This document shows positions 46,154-54,272 of a DNA stretch of 64,000 bases, piece by piece. Location: NCBI GenBank assembly GCA_003135055.1, contig PLDF01000402.1, positions 1 through 64,000 of the forward strand. The letters run 5' to 3'. Source of the DNA: Bryobacterales bacterium (lineage in GTDB: Bacteria; Acidobacteriota; Terriglobia; Bryobacterales; Bryobacteraceae). The translations under genes and the position numbers were made by a program. The notes beneath the pieces were generated by a model. The model searched no databases. It was not told where the DNA came from and worked only from the letters and a program-made list of their open reading frames with translations. How positions within the stretch are numbered: position 1 is the stretch's first letter; the number at the start of each line of letters is the position of its first letter.

Positions 46154-48157
46154 CTAAGAAGTAGTGACAATTTCGGAAAAGTCGGCTATCGAGGAGAATT
46201 CCCGCAACAGCGTGTTGAGAAGCGTGAGACGGTTTTGCCGGACGCGAGGGTCGGGCGCGTTGACCAGGACTTTATCGAAGAAGAGATCGACCTTGGGTCG
46301 TAGTTTGGAAATGGCGTTCTCCAGCGGCAGTCCGGCGATGCGTTGATATTCGGCGTATAGATCGGTCTCGGGACCTGGTTCGAGCAGGGAAGGATCGACG
46401 GGGGCGGATTTGTCCGCGCTGCCTGCCTGGGCGCTGCCTGCCTGGTCAAGGATATTGCGGATGCGTTTGAAGCTGGCGGCGAGCGGCTCGAAATCTGGGG
46501 ACGAGCGCAGGTTCTGAATACGGATGAGACGCGCTTCGAGGTCGGGAAGATTGCTCCAGCCGGCGGCCATGGCGGCGTTGACTTCGTCGTAGGCGAAGCC
46601 GCGGTGGTCGCGGAAATAGAATTTGATGCGGTCTTCGAAGAAGGAGATGAGTGGGTCGGGGGCGGCTGCGGCGGTGGCCGCTCCCTCACGGTCGCGGCTC
46701 TGATTGGCGGCCAGGAACGGGAGTTCCAGTTTGCCCTCGACCAGGATCTTGACTACGCCTTGCGCGGCGCGGCGGAGCGCGAATGGGTCGCGGGATCCGG
46801 TGGGGACCATGCCGATGGCGAAGCAGCCGCGTAAGGTATCGAGCTTGTCGGCTAGCGACACGATTTGTCCGGTGCGGTTGCGCGGGATGGAGTCTTCGAG
46901 GCCTGCGGGCTTGTACTGGTCGTAAATCGCCTGCCATACGGGCTCGGGCTCGCCTTGGGCGCGCGCGTAGAGGCCGCCGACTACGCCTTGCAGCTCGGTG
47001 AATTCCTTGACTAACTCGGTGGTCAGGTCGCACTTGAGTAACTCGGCGGCGCGTTGTGCGTGAGCATCGCCGCCTAACTCGGCAGTGAGTGCGACGGTGC
47101 GATCGGTCTTTTCCAAATAGGAGCCGAGTTTGGCCTGGAAAGTGACGTTGGCTAGATCCTGCTTGCGGTCCACGAGCGACTTCTTCTGGTCGGTCTCCCA
47201 GAAGAAGCGGGCGTCGTTGAAGCGTGCGCGGAGCACGCGCTCATTGCCGCTGCGCACAAAGCCTTCGGGGTCGGCGGGAATGTTCATCACGGCGACGAAT
47301 TGCGGCTTCAGCTTGCCTTCGGCGTCCTCGACGGAGAAATACTTCTGGTGATGACGCATCACGGTGACGAGCACTTCTTCGGGTAGCTCGAGAAATTGCG
47401 GGTCGAAGGCGCCGGTGATGGGCGTGGGGTATTCGGTGAGATAGACGAGCGTTTCGAGCAACGCTGGGTCCGATTTGACGCGCCCGGATTTGACAAGCAG
47501 GTCTGCGAGCTGGCTCTGAATGCGGACGCGGCGCTCTTCAGCCGAGAGGATCACGTAATGGTCGCGCAGGCGCTCGACGTAGTTGGCGTGAGTGACGACC
47601 ACTTCGCGCGCGCCGAGACTGCGATGGCCGGCGGTGAGATTGCCGGAGTGAACATCGGCTAGCTGGAAGGGGACGATCTCTTCGCCGAGCAGCGCGACGA
47701 TCCAGCGGATGGGGCGGATGAAGCGCGGGCCGTTCCTGGCGGTCCAGTACATGGTCTTGGGAAAGCAGATACCGAGGATGATGCCGGGCAGCGCTTCGGC
47801 CAGAATGTCCGTGGTGCGGCGGCCTGCGACCTTCCTGGTGAACGTGTAGTATTCGCCTTTAGGCGTGGATTCGACGACGAGGTCTTCGGGCTTGATGCCC
47901 TGCTTGCGGGCGAAGCCGGCGACGGCTTGCGGGGGCGCGGATTTGCCGGGGCCGAGCACGCGCTCCTCGGAATCGGCTTGACGTTCGGGCAGGCCATCGA
48001 CGCGCAGAACGAGGCGGCGTGGCGTGGCGTCGAGGGTCACGGATTCATGCGGGATCGCGAGCTTTTCGAAGAGCAGATGGAGATTCTCGAGCGCGTTGGG
48101 AATCATCCAATCCGGGATTTCTTCGGTGCCGATTTCGAGCAGGAAGGGGAGAGTCAT
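46154..48157 (-). CDS. glyS: Glycyl-tRNA synthetase beta subunit
   Basis: The 667-residue beta subunit of the bacterial alpha2-beta2 enzyme has [16 protein letters not shown] at the start, [46 protein letters not shown], and [36 protein letters not shown]. The C-terminal anticodon-binding region is HD-like. Between [10 protein letters not shown] and [15 protein letters not shown] is an insert ([13 protein letters not shown]) encoded by a family 1 repeat (46679-46706), still in frame. It overlaps the glyQ stop by four bases. A second small repeat, [11 protein letters not shown], lies near residue 593. Confidence 0.97.
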   Translation of the reverse strand: MTLPFLLEIGTEEIPDWMIPNALENLHLLFEKLAIPHESVTLDATPRRLVLRVDGLPERQADSEERVLGPGKSAPPQAVAGFARKQGIKPEDLVVESTPKGEYYTFTRKVAGRRTTDILAEALPGIILGICFPKTMYWTARNGPRFIRPIRWIVALLGEEIVPFQLADVHSGNLTAGHRSLGAREVVVTHANYVERLRDHYVILSAEERRVRIQSQLADLLVKSGRVKSDPALLETLVYLTEYPTPITGAFDPQFLELPEEVLVTVMRHHQKYFSVEDAEGKLKPQFVAVMNIPADPEGFVRSGNERVLRARFNDARFFWETDQKKSLVDRKQDLANVTFQAKLGSYLEKTDRTVALTAELGGDAHAQRAAELLKCDLTTELVKEFTELQGVVGGLYARAQGEPEPVWQAIYDQYKPAGLEDSIPRNRTGQIVSLADKLDTLRGCFAIGMVPTGSRDPFALRRAAQGVVKILVEGKLELPFLAANQSRDREGAATAAAAPDPLISFFEDRIKFYFRDHRGFAYDEVNAAMAAGWSNLPDLEARLIRIQNLRSSPDFEPLAASFKRIRNILDQAGSAQAGSADKSAPVDPSLLEPGPETDLYAEYQRIAGLPLENAISKLRPKVDLFFDKVLVNAPDPRVRQNRLTLLNTLLREFSSIADFSEIVTTS
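46679..46706 (-). repeat. Family 1 repeat inside glyS
   Basis: CGCTCCCTCACGGTCGCGGC in the plus strand is an inverted copy of the dispersed unit. In the glyS frame it reads SRDREGA. The essential gene has tolerated it. Confidence 0.8.
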
Positions 48158-49101
48158 TGGGCGGGCTCCTGCTGTTGGCCCGGCGCTTGTTGCTTCGGCG
48201 TTTGTTGCTTCGGCTCTTCTTGCTCCGGCGTTTGTTGATTAACCCATGCTTGCGCAACACCAACGGCCATTTTGCGGACGCGCTGAATTACTCCGACGCG
48301 CTCAGTGACGCTGATGGCGCCGCGCGCATCGAGGGTATTAAACAGATTGGAACACTTGAGCACCTGGTCGTAAGCGGGCAGCAGAGGGAAGCGGAGCTTA
48401 TCGGCGGCTTTGGGGTTGTAGAGCTTCAACAGGCGCGAGGCTTCGCCTTCGTGCAGATCGAAGAGCTTCCAGAGCGTGGGAATATCCGCCATCTCGAAGT
48501 TGAAGACGGAGTATTGAAGCTCGTCGGCGTAGCGGACGTCGCGGTACTTGAAGTCATTCGACCAATCGATATCGTAGACGCTGTCCTTAACTTGCAGGAA
48601 GGCGGTGATGCGCTCCAGGCCGTAAGTGAGCTCGGCGGGGACTAAGTCGAGATCGATGCCGCCGCACTGTTGGAAGTAAGTGAACTGCGAGATTTCGAGG
48701 CCGTCGAGCATGACTTGCCAGCCGATGCCCCAGGCGCCGAGCGTGGGCGCTTCCCAGTTATCCTCTTCGAGCTTGATATCGTGCCGGTGAAGGTCGATGC
48801 CGATGGCGGCGAGGCTGCCGAGGTATTGATCGACGACATCGGCGGGGGCGGGCTTGAGGATCACCTGCAATTGCGAGTGCTTGTAGAGGCGGTTGGGATT
48901 GTCGCCATAGCGGCCGTCGGCGGGGCGGCGGCTGGGTTGGACGTAGGCGACGCGGTAGGGCTTGGGTCCGAGGACGCGCAGGAAAGTTTCGGGGCACATG
49001 GTGCCGGCGCCGACTTCGACGTCGTAGGGCTCTTGGATAATGCAGCCGCGGTCGGCCCAGTATTGTTTCAGATTGAAGATGATTTGTTGGAAAGTGTTCA
49101 T
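48154..49101 (-). CDS. glyQ: Glycyl-tRNA synthetase alpha subunit
   Basis: The 315-residue alpha subunit carries the class II catalytic core: [74 protein letters not shown] and [26 protein letters not shown]. The typical family length is about 285-300. Here the conserved part ends at [10 protein letters not shown] and a Gln/Pro/Glu tail (about 25 residues, [18 protein letters not shown]) follows. Its DNA contains repeated CGGCGTTTGTTGCTTCGG-like units. It is the first gene of the glyQS pair. The tail is unlikely to be catalytic. Confidence 0.97.
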   Translation of the reverse strand: MNTFQQIIFNLKQYWADRGCIIQEPYDVEVGAGTMCPETFLRVLGPKPYRVAYVQPSRRPADGRYGDNPNRLYKHSQLQVILKPAPADVVDQYLGSLAAIGIDLHRHDIKLEEDNWEAPTLGAWGIGWQVMLDGLEISQFTYFQQCGGIDLDLVPAELTYGLERITAFLQVKDSVYDIDWSNDFKYRDVRYADELQYSVFNFEMADIPTLWKLFDLHEGEASRLLKLYNPKAADKLRFPLLPAYDQVLKCSNLFNTLDARGAISVTERVGVIQRVRKMAVGVAQAWVNQQTPEQEEPKQQTPKQQAPGQQQEPAQ

Positions 49102-49191
49102 GCGGGTTAGGGGGTGAGGGGGGCTTTCAACGCGGAGACACGGAGATGCGGAGCCAACGCGGAGTGAACAGGCAACGGGACGGCCGGAGAA

Positions 49192-49989
49192 TTAAGCATG
49201 TTGAGCGCTTTCTGCGTTGAACATTTCTGCGTTGAACAGTGGCGCGGTGACTAAGCGGCGGTCGGCGTGGGATTCGATCTGTTGAATCAGGAAGCGGCGC
49301 AGATCGGCGGCGGTGTTTTGCGACCAGACGGTTTGTGAGAGCTGCGTTACGGGCAGGCGCAGCATTTCTTCGGCGATGACTCTCGATGGGACGCTGAGTT
49401 CCCAAGTGTTGCCGGCGCGGGCCGCGCCGCGGCAATGGGCGCAGACAAGACCCTCGCGGGCGCGGCTGAAGAAGGCGCGCTGCGGCGAGTCGGGATCGTC
49501 GAGCAGAGTTCCGCAACTGAGACAGACGTTCAATTCAGGCAGCCATCCCGACAGGCGCACGGCCCACAGAGAGAAGTACGCAACGGCCCGCCACGCCGCG
49601 TTTTCGCCATGGTGCAGCGAATCGAGCACGGCCAGCAGGAGCCGGAAGAACTTTTCGCCCGGCTCCGCGGAGGGAAGCAACTGCTCGGACACTTCCGCGA
49701 AGTAGTCCAGCGCCACGGCGGCCCAGTAATCGGAAACCAGATCGAACTGGGAATGGATCAATTCGCACGAATCCAGGTTGACCAACTCGCGCGTTTCGCG
49801 CTGGAAATACGACATACGAACGTGCGATAACCGCTCCAGGCCCGCGCCGAAAGCGCTCTTCGGACGCCGCGCCCGCTTGGCGACGCCACGCAGCTTTCCC
49901 TGGTCCCGAGTGAGGAAGCTGACGACGAGGTCCGCCTCTTTTAAGGGGTAGGTGCGTAAGACGAGCGCTTCGCTGACACGAGCCGGCAC
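49192..49989 (-). CDS. recO: DNA repair protein RecO
   Basis: It has 265 residues from GTG 49989, the start that matches the family (VPARVSEALVLRTYPLKEADLVVSFLTRDQGKLRGVAKRARRPKSAFG). An upstream start at 50163 would read through a palindromic repeat and is rejected. RecO has an N-terminal OB fold and loads RecA onto SSB-coated DNA with RecR. The zinc site CLSCG...CAHCRG and the helical C-terminus (IAEEMLRLPVTQ, AADLRRFLIQQIESHADRRLVT) are visible. The last residues (NAEMFNAESAQHA) come from a short local repetition. It is followed downstream by glyQ on the same strand. Confidence 0.92.
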   Translation of the reverse strand: MPARVSEALVLRTYPLKEADLVVSFLTRDQGKLRGVAKRARRPKSAFGAGLERLSHVRMSYFQRETRELVNLDSCELIHSQFDLVSDYWAAVALDYFAEVSEQLLPSAEPGEKFFRLLLAVLDSLHHGENAAWRAVAYFSLWAVRLSGWLPELNVCLSCGTLLDDPDSPQRAFFSRAREGLVCAHCRGAARAGNTWELSVPSRVIAEEMLRLPVTQLSQTVWSQNTAADLRRFLIQQIESHADRRLVTAPLFNAEMFNAESAQHA

Positions 49990-50133
49990 ACTTGGAAACT
50001 TCAGAGTATCACAGCCGGGCGGGCGGACCGGGCGGTCTTCATATCGCTTGCGACCAAAAGCTGCCGTGACCGACCCAAATCGCCGTGACATTGATAGAGA
50101 TTGCGCCATTGCGCGAGGCTTGACGCCGGAGAT

Positions 50134-50161
50134 GTGGGACAGGCCAGGAGGCCTGTCCCAC
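50134..50161. repeat. Family 2 palindrome
   Basis: GTGGGACAGGCC and GGCCTGTCCCAC face each other around AGGA. It lies between the broken hydroxylase gene and recO and may terminate transcription. The related copies are at 52125-52152, 63481-63502 and 3259-3280. Confidence 0.8.
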
Positions 50162-50182
50162 AAGGATGGGGAAATGGGGTGT

Positions 50183-51441
50183 TCAGGCGGCGCCTCCGGA
50201 TTCTTTTACATGTGGCGGCGTGCCGGGATGGGCAGCGGGCGGTTTGGCGGGAGCGTGGGCGGCGGTTGGGGAGGTGGCTTGGGGCGGGCGATAGCCGGCT
50301 GAAAGGCGGCTAAAGCCAGGATTGGCTGCCCCACTAAGTGATTCGGAATCCGTTGGTTGGTCCACAGGGGGAGTGGCGGGTTTGGTTACGTCCGGCGGGT
50401 GTTCGGAAATGGGACTAGGGTCGTTTGGTAACTTGACTGTGCGTAGCAGGATGAAGGTGCGGAGGGCGCGCTGATACATGAGGTGCTGACGGGTTTCGTA
50501 GCGGTGCAATAGGGGTAAGGTTGGCGAGGCGGCCAGGTGATCGAAGGCGGCGGCCATGCGTTCCGGCGCGGTTTCGCCAGGTTGGAGGGCGATGTGCTTA
50601 TCGAGCAGGGCGGTTTCGATGGCCCAGGCGCGGCGCTGGCGCCAGTAAGGGTAATTATATAGTTCACAAACCAAAACGCAGGCGGTAGGCTGGGTTTGGG
50701 CGTGAAGCAGGTAAGGATGCTTTGCGGTACACTTACCGGGGACATCGGCGCGAAGGATCGGCTTGCCGACCACTGTGTAAGCGGAGGGATTCTTCAGCGG
50801 CGCATTCGGGTTGACCTTGAGACCAAGCCGCTTGTCTCCAATGAGCGATGCGACAGTCGCTCTCCGGCCGCTCGAGTGAGTAACATCGCCGCCGGCGATA
50901 GTAAGTTCCGAAGCGGGCAGGTTAAGTTGCTTCGCCCCGAGGTCGAGCAGCGCCTGATGCGCCGTGGCCGCCACGCGGCGGATATCGGCCGCGCCGCGGG
51001 GAATGCCGGAGCTTCCGCCGGTTCCGCCGTGATCGGGCGTTAGCGCGGTGTCGCCTTCAATCACCGTGAATCGCTCCACCGGGATGCCCAGTTCCTCGGC
51101 CGCGGTCTGGCGAAATGCGGTGGCGAGTCCGGTGCCCACATCCACTTTGCTGGCGTAGATGGTGACCCGTCCATCGGCGTGGATGGCGAGAAAGCTATCC
51201 ACCTCGGAGGCGTCGAGAGGCTTCGCAGGGCCGCCGGTCTGTCCACTGATCTTCCCGAGTGTAAAGCGCACGATCAGCGCGCCTCCGGCCATCTTCAGTA
51301 GCCCGCGGCGCGACAGACACGATCAGCGCGCCTCCGGCCATCTTCAGTAGCCCGCGGCGCGACAGACACGATCAGCGCGCCTCCGGCCATCTTCAGTAGC
51401 CCGCGGCGCGACAGAGAAGTAATCGAGGTAGTCGTTGCCAT
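50183..51441 (-). pseudogene. Molybdenum hydroxylase large subunit, broken at both ends
   Basis: The gene begins at ATG 51441 with a perfect AGGAGG and a twin-arginine leader (MATTTSITSLSRRGLLKMAGGALIV), then runs into a 49-bp unit present three times (51269-51415). The extra 98 bases shift the frame and give a stop after about 48 codons. The downstream part, open from ATG 51292, keeps the isoquinoline-1-oxidoreductase-like N-terminus (DASEVDSFLAIHADGRVTIYASKVDVGTGLATAFRQ...PDHGGTGGSSGIPRGAADIRRVAA...AYTVVGKPILRADVPGK). After about residue 187 (near 50734) the sequence switches to the C-terminal half of a NALKHG-family protein (YWRQRRAWAIETALLDKHI...). The remaining ~530 residues of the hydroxylase are missing. 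Confidence 0.8.
51269..51415. repeat. 49-bp tandem triplication
   Basis: The unit starting CACGATCAGCGCGCCTCCGG occurs at 51269, 51318 and 51367, identical by eye. Because 49 is not a multiple of three, the copy number controls the reading frame of the gene: one or four copies keep it open, two or three close it. Confidence 0.95.
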
Positions 51442-51449
51442 GTGTCCTC

Positions 51450-51911
51450 CTAAGCCTTCGCCGCGCGCATCACTGCGCTCAGGATTCGAGTGTGCGTTCC
51501 GCAGCGGCAGAGATTGCCGGCAAGCCCCTGTTTGACTTGTTCCAGAGTCGGATGCGGCGTCTGGGTAAGGACGGCCTTCGCGGACATGATCATGCCGTTA
51601 GTGCAATAGCCGCGCTGAGCGGCCTGCTCGGCGATAAAGGCGGACTGGATGGCATCCGGTTTCTCCGGTGTTCCGAGGCCTTCGAGAGTTGTGACAGCGC
51701 GGCCCGCGACCTGTTTTACAGGCGTGACGCACGATCGCACGGCCTTCCCGTCCATCAGCACGGTGCAGGCGCCACACTGGCCCAGACCGCAACCGAATTT
51801 TGCGCCCTGCAGCGCAAGCGCGTTGCGCAGGATGTAGAGAAGAGGCTGATCCGGATCCCAGGAATCGACTGTTACCGGCCCGCCGTTGACGCGGAATTTA
51901 TACTGCGGCAT
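51450..51911 (-). CDS. [2Fe-2S] small subunit of a molybdenum hydroxylase
   Basis: It has 153 residues from ATG 51911 (MPQYKFRVNGGPVTVDSWDPDQPLL). It has the plant-type ferredoxin cluster motif CGLGQCGACTVLMDGKAVRSC and the C-terminal cluster GYCTNGMIMSA...GNLCRCGTHTRI, as in isoquinoline 1-oxidoreductase alpha and xanthine-dehydrogenase small subunits. It passes electrons from the molybdopterin centre. Its stop lies eight bases before the large-subunit start and contributes to that gene's AGGAGG. The partner is broken, so this subunit probably has no function now. A longer start at 51935 falls on the edge of a dispersed repeat. Confidence 0.92.
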   Translation of the reverse strand: MPQYKFRVNGGPVTVDSWDPDQPLLYILRNALALQGAKFGCGLGQCGACTVLMDGKAVRSCVTPVKQVAGRAVTTLEGLGTPEKPDAIQSAFIAEQAAQRGYCTNGMIMSAKAVLTQTPHPTLEQVKQGLAGNLCRCGTHTRILSAVMRAAKA

Positions 51912-51931
51912 GGGATCATTATCCGCCAATT

Positions 51932-51982
51932 GCATGTGGGGCAGGTTGGCAACCTGCGGCGGATTAGTAAATCCGCCTGCCG
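51932..51982. repeat. Family 5 repeat
   Basis: GCATGTGGGGCAGGTTGGCA followed by ACCTGC and GCGGATT...AATCCGC arms. The first part matches the start of the imuB insert at 38971. It lies just upstream of the [2Fe-2S] subunit gene. Confidence 0.7.
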
Positions 51983-52124
51983 GGCTTTGACGCGCCCCTT
52001 TGCGAGTAAGGGTCGCAACCGGTTAGCAACGTTAAGCACCCGGCACTCACTCTAACTGAGCAAACGACAGACCATCGGGAAGGCTTACAGACGTGGCGGG
52101 AAACGTAGTGAATAAGATGCTAAC

Positions 52125-52152
52125 GTAAGACAGGCCTCCCGGCCTGTCTTAC
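52125..52152. repeat. Family 2 palindrome
   Basis: GTAAGACAGGCC and GGCCTGTCTTAC face each other around TCCC, a near-perfect hairpin downstream of the MerB-like gene. Confidence 0.8.
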
Positions 52153-52196
52153 CTCATGCTTCGCGCGACTTAATCGCTCGCTGCCGCAAGACCCCG

Positions 52197-52868
52197 TCAC
52201 CGGAACCCATCTGGCAGCGTCCAGAACTCCGGATCGAGCTCCAATTCCTCAAAGATCGCCAGCGCCTGTTCCGGCGTCTTCCGGCGCCATTCCGGCGAAG
52301 CATAGTCGCCGAACCAGCGCTCGGCCAGCCAGATAGCTTTTCGCATGTCGAGCAGCGCGCCTTTGGGACGTCCGTGGCGCGCGCACCATTCCTCCACCTT
52401 GCTCTCGCCCGTGAAAAAGAGAATATTGCCGCACGGACAGTACGGGTTGTCCCACCAGCGCGCGGGCGGATAAGGGAAGTGCATCAGCAATTCCGGCCGC
52501 GTGGGCTCGCCGCCGCGAACGTCGAAGACCAGTGGCTCGCCTTCGGCTCCGTCGCGCGTCGAAACCGCGATGTCCGCCCGCAGCGCCGCGCCGATGCCTA
52601 GCGAGCACCATGCGCAGTTGGCCCACCAGCCGCGGCCGCCGGCGGAAACCCAGAAAGCCGTCGGCATGAGCGCGAACGGATGCAGACTCCAGATGCGCAC
52701 TGAGCCGGGTTCCAGTATCACGCCGTGCATCTCAGCCATGCGCCGCAGCAAACCCTCCGCTTTCCTGTGCGTACATCCGCAAAGCTCGCTCAACTGCGCG
52801 GAATCCGGCGCGTGGCCGTGCGCGATTACATATCGCGTCAGCAGGTAGTGCAGGCGTTCCGGTTTCAT
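52197..52868 (-). CDS. Alkylmercury-lyase (MerB)-like protein
   Basis: The 223-residue protein has an N-terminal winged-helix-like segment (LHYLLTRYVIAHGHAPDSAQLSELCGCTHRKAEGLLRRMAEMHGVILEPG) and a MerB-like domain (WANCAWCSLGIGAALRADIAV, then FDVRGGEPTRPELLMHFPYP, WWDNPYCPCGNILFFTGESKVEEWCARHG). MerB cleaves carbon-mercury bonds using two cysteines and an aspartate. CAWCSLG is in the place of the first catalytic cysteine, while the equivalents of the other residues cannot be assigned by eye. No merA, merR or transporter gene is nearby, so a mercury role is uncertain. Its ATG overlaps the tyrS stop by four bases, suggesting translation from the same message. Confidence 0.72.
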   Translation of the reverse strand: MKPERLHYLLTRYVIAHGHAPDSAQLSELCGCTHRKAEGLLRRMAEMHGVILEPGSVRIWSLHPFALMPTAFWVSAGGRGWWANCAWCSLGIGAALRADIAVSTRDGAEGEPLVFDVRGGEPTRPELLMHFPYPPARWWDNPYCPCGNILFFTGESKVEEWCARHGRPKGALLDMRKAIWLAERWFGDYASPEWRRKTPEQALAIFEELELDPEFWTLPDGFR

Positions 52869-54154
52869 AACGAGGAAAATCGCACCAGATAATAGCTCTT
52901 CTTCCCCGTGCGCACAACCAGCATCGATTTCGACGCCAGATCGCCTTCGGTAACCGGTCCATCCGCCGAAATTCGTCGATTATTCAAATAGACCCCGCCG
53001 CCCTGAATCAGCCGGTTGGCTTCGCTCTTGGAGGCGCATGCCCCGGCCGCGATCAGAATTTGCGTGAGCCGCAAGCCCGCCGCCAGCGCGCTCCGCTCCA
53101 TCGCAACCGACGGCACTTCGGCGAAAATCGATGCCAGCTCTTCGTCCGAAAGCCCCGAGAGATCCTTGCCGAAGAGCGCTTCCGACGCGCGCACGGCTTC
53201 ATCCAGGCCCTCCTTGCCGTGCACGATTTCCGTCATCCGCGACGCCAGCAGTTTCTGCGCCTCGCGCCGCTCGGGATGGCCCGCGTGCGCAGCCGCTGCC
53301 TCTTCGATGGCCTCAAGACTTTCGAAAGTGAATAGCTTGAGATAACGCTCCACGTCGCTGTCTTCGGTCTGCACCCAGAATTGATAGAACTGGTAAGGCG
53401 ACGTCTGCTTCGCATCCAGCCACACGGCGTTGCCCGCGGATTTCCCGAACTTCTCGCCGCCGGCGGTGCTGAGCAGCGGATGCGTGAAGCCGTAGACCTC
53501 GGCGCGGCGCCGCTTGCGGACCAGGTCGATGCCGGCCGTAATATTGCCCCACTGATCGCTGCCGCCCGCCTGGATGGTGCAGCCGTGCAGGTCGAAGAGC
53601 TGCAGGAAATCGTTCGCCTGAAGCAGCATGTAGCTGAACTCGGTGTAGGAGATGCCCTGCTCGCGATCTTCCAGGCGCCGGCGCACCGATTCCTTCGCCA
53701 TCATGTAATTCACGGTGAAATGCTTGCCGACGTCGCGCAGCCATTCCAAATAACTGACGGCCTCGGTCCAATCCGCGTTGTTGGCCATGATGGCGGCGTT
53801 CGGTCCTTCAAACGAGACGAACCGGCTGAGTTGCCGCCGCACGCCTTCCACGTTGGCCGCCAGGGTTTCGGGCGTGAGCAACTGGCGTTCGGACGAGCGT
53901 CCGCTGGGGTCGCCCACCATACCCGTGGCGCCGCCCACCAGCACGATGGGCCGGTGCCCCGCGCGTTGCAGGCGGGCGAGAAGCAGAATGGGCAGCAAGC
54001 TACCCACGTGCAGGCTATCGGCGGTAGGGTCGAACCCGATGTAGATGGCCGCCGGCGGCGCGGCCAGAACGCGCTCCAGCGCCTCCTCGTCGCTGACCTG
54101 TTCCAGCAGGCCGCGGGTGCGCAGTTCGGAAAGAATCGACGGAGTGGAAGTCAT
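52865..54154 (-). CDS. tyrS: Tyrosyl-tRNA synthetase
   Basis: The 429-residue class I synthetase starts at ATG 54154, the usual family start (MTSTPSILSELRTRGLLEQVSDEEAL). Motifs: IYIGFDPTADSLHVGSLLPILLLARLQRAGHRPIVLVGGATGMVGDPSG (HIGH-like, here HVGS), YTEFSYMLLQANDFLQLF, GGSDQWGNITAGIDLVRK, and GEKFGKSAGNAVWLD (KMSKS-like, KFGKS). A C-terminal S4 RNA-binding domain follows (SKSEANRLIQGGGVYLNNRRISADGPVTEGDL). An in-frame extension to 54283 lacks similarity. The stop overlaps the MerB-like gene by four bases. All core motifs are intact. Confidence 0.97.
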   Translation of the reverse strand: MTSTPSILSELRTRGLLEQVSDEEALERVLAAPPAAIYIGFDPTADSLHVGSLLPILLLARLQRAGHRPIVLVGGATGMVGDPSGRSSERQLLTPETLAANVEGVRRQLSRFVSFEGPNAAIMANNADWTEAVSYLEWLRDVGKHFTVNYMMAKESVRRRLEDREQGISYTEFSYMLLQANDFLQLFDLHGCTIQAGGSDQWGNITAGIDLVRKRRRAEVYGFTHPLLSTAGGEKFGKSAGNAVWLDAKQTSPYQFYQFWVQTEDSDVERYLKLFTFESLEAIEEAAAAHAGHPERREAQKLLASRMTEIVHGKEGLDEAVRASEALFGKDLSGLSDEELASIFAEVPSVAMERSALAAGLRLTQILIAAGACASKSEANRLIQGGGVYLNNRRISADGPVTEGDLASKSMLVVRTGKKSYYLVRFSSL

Positions 54155-54272
54155 GTGCAGCGGGACGAGAACGGTAAGGACTAAGGATAACGCGAGAGCG
54201 CGGGATAACGCGAGAGCGCTCAAATCACTGCACGCTATCGGGCGCCGCGGCGTCACACACACAGGAGGTGCT

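Noticed and set aside
49990-50163. N-terminal extension of RecO
   Set aside because: It starts within a palindromic repeat (family 2) and lacks similarity; GTG 49989 matches the family start.
51264-51415. CRISPR-like array
   Set aside because: The three 49-base units are directly adjacent with no spacers, lie in a coding leader, and no cas gene is present.
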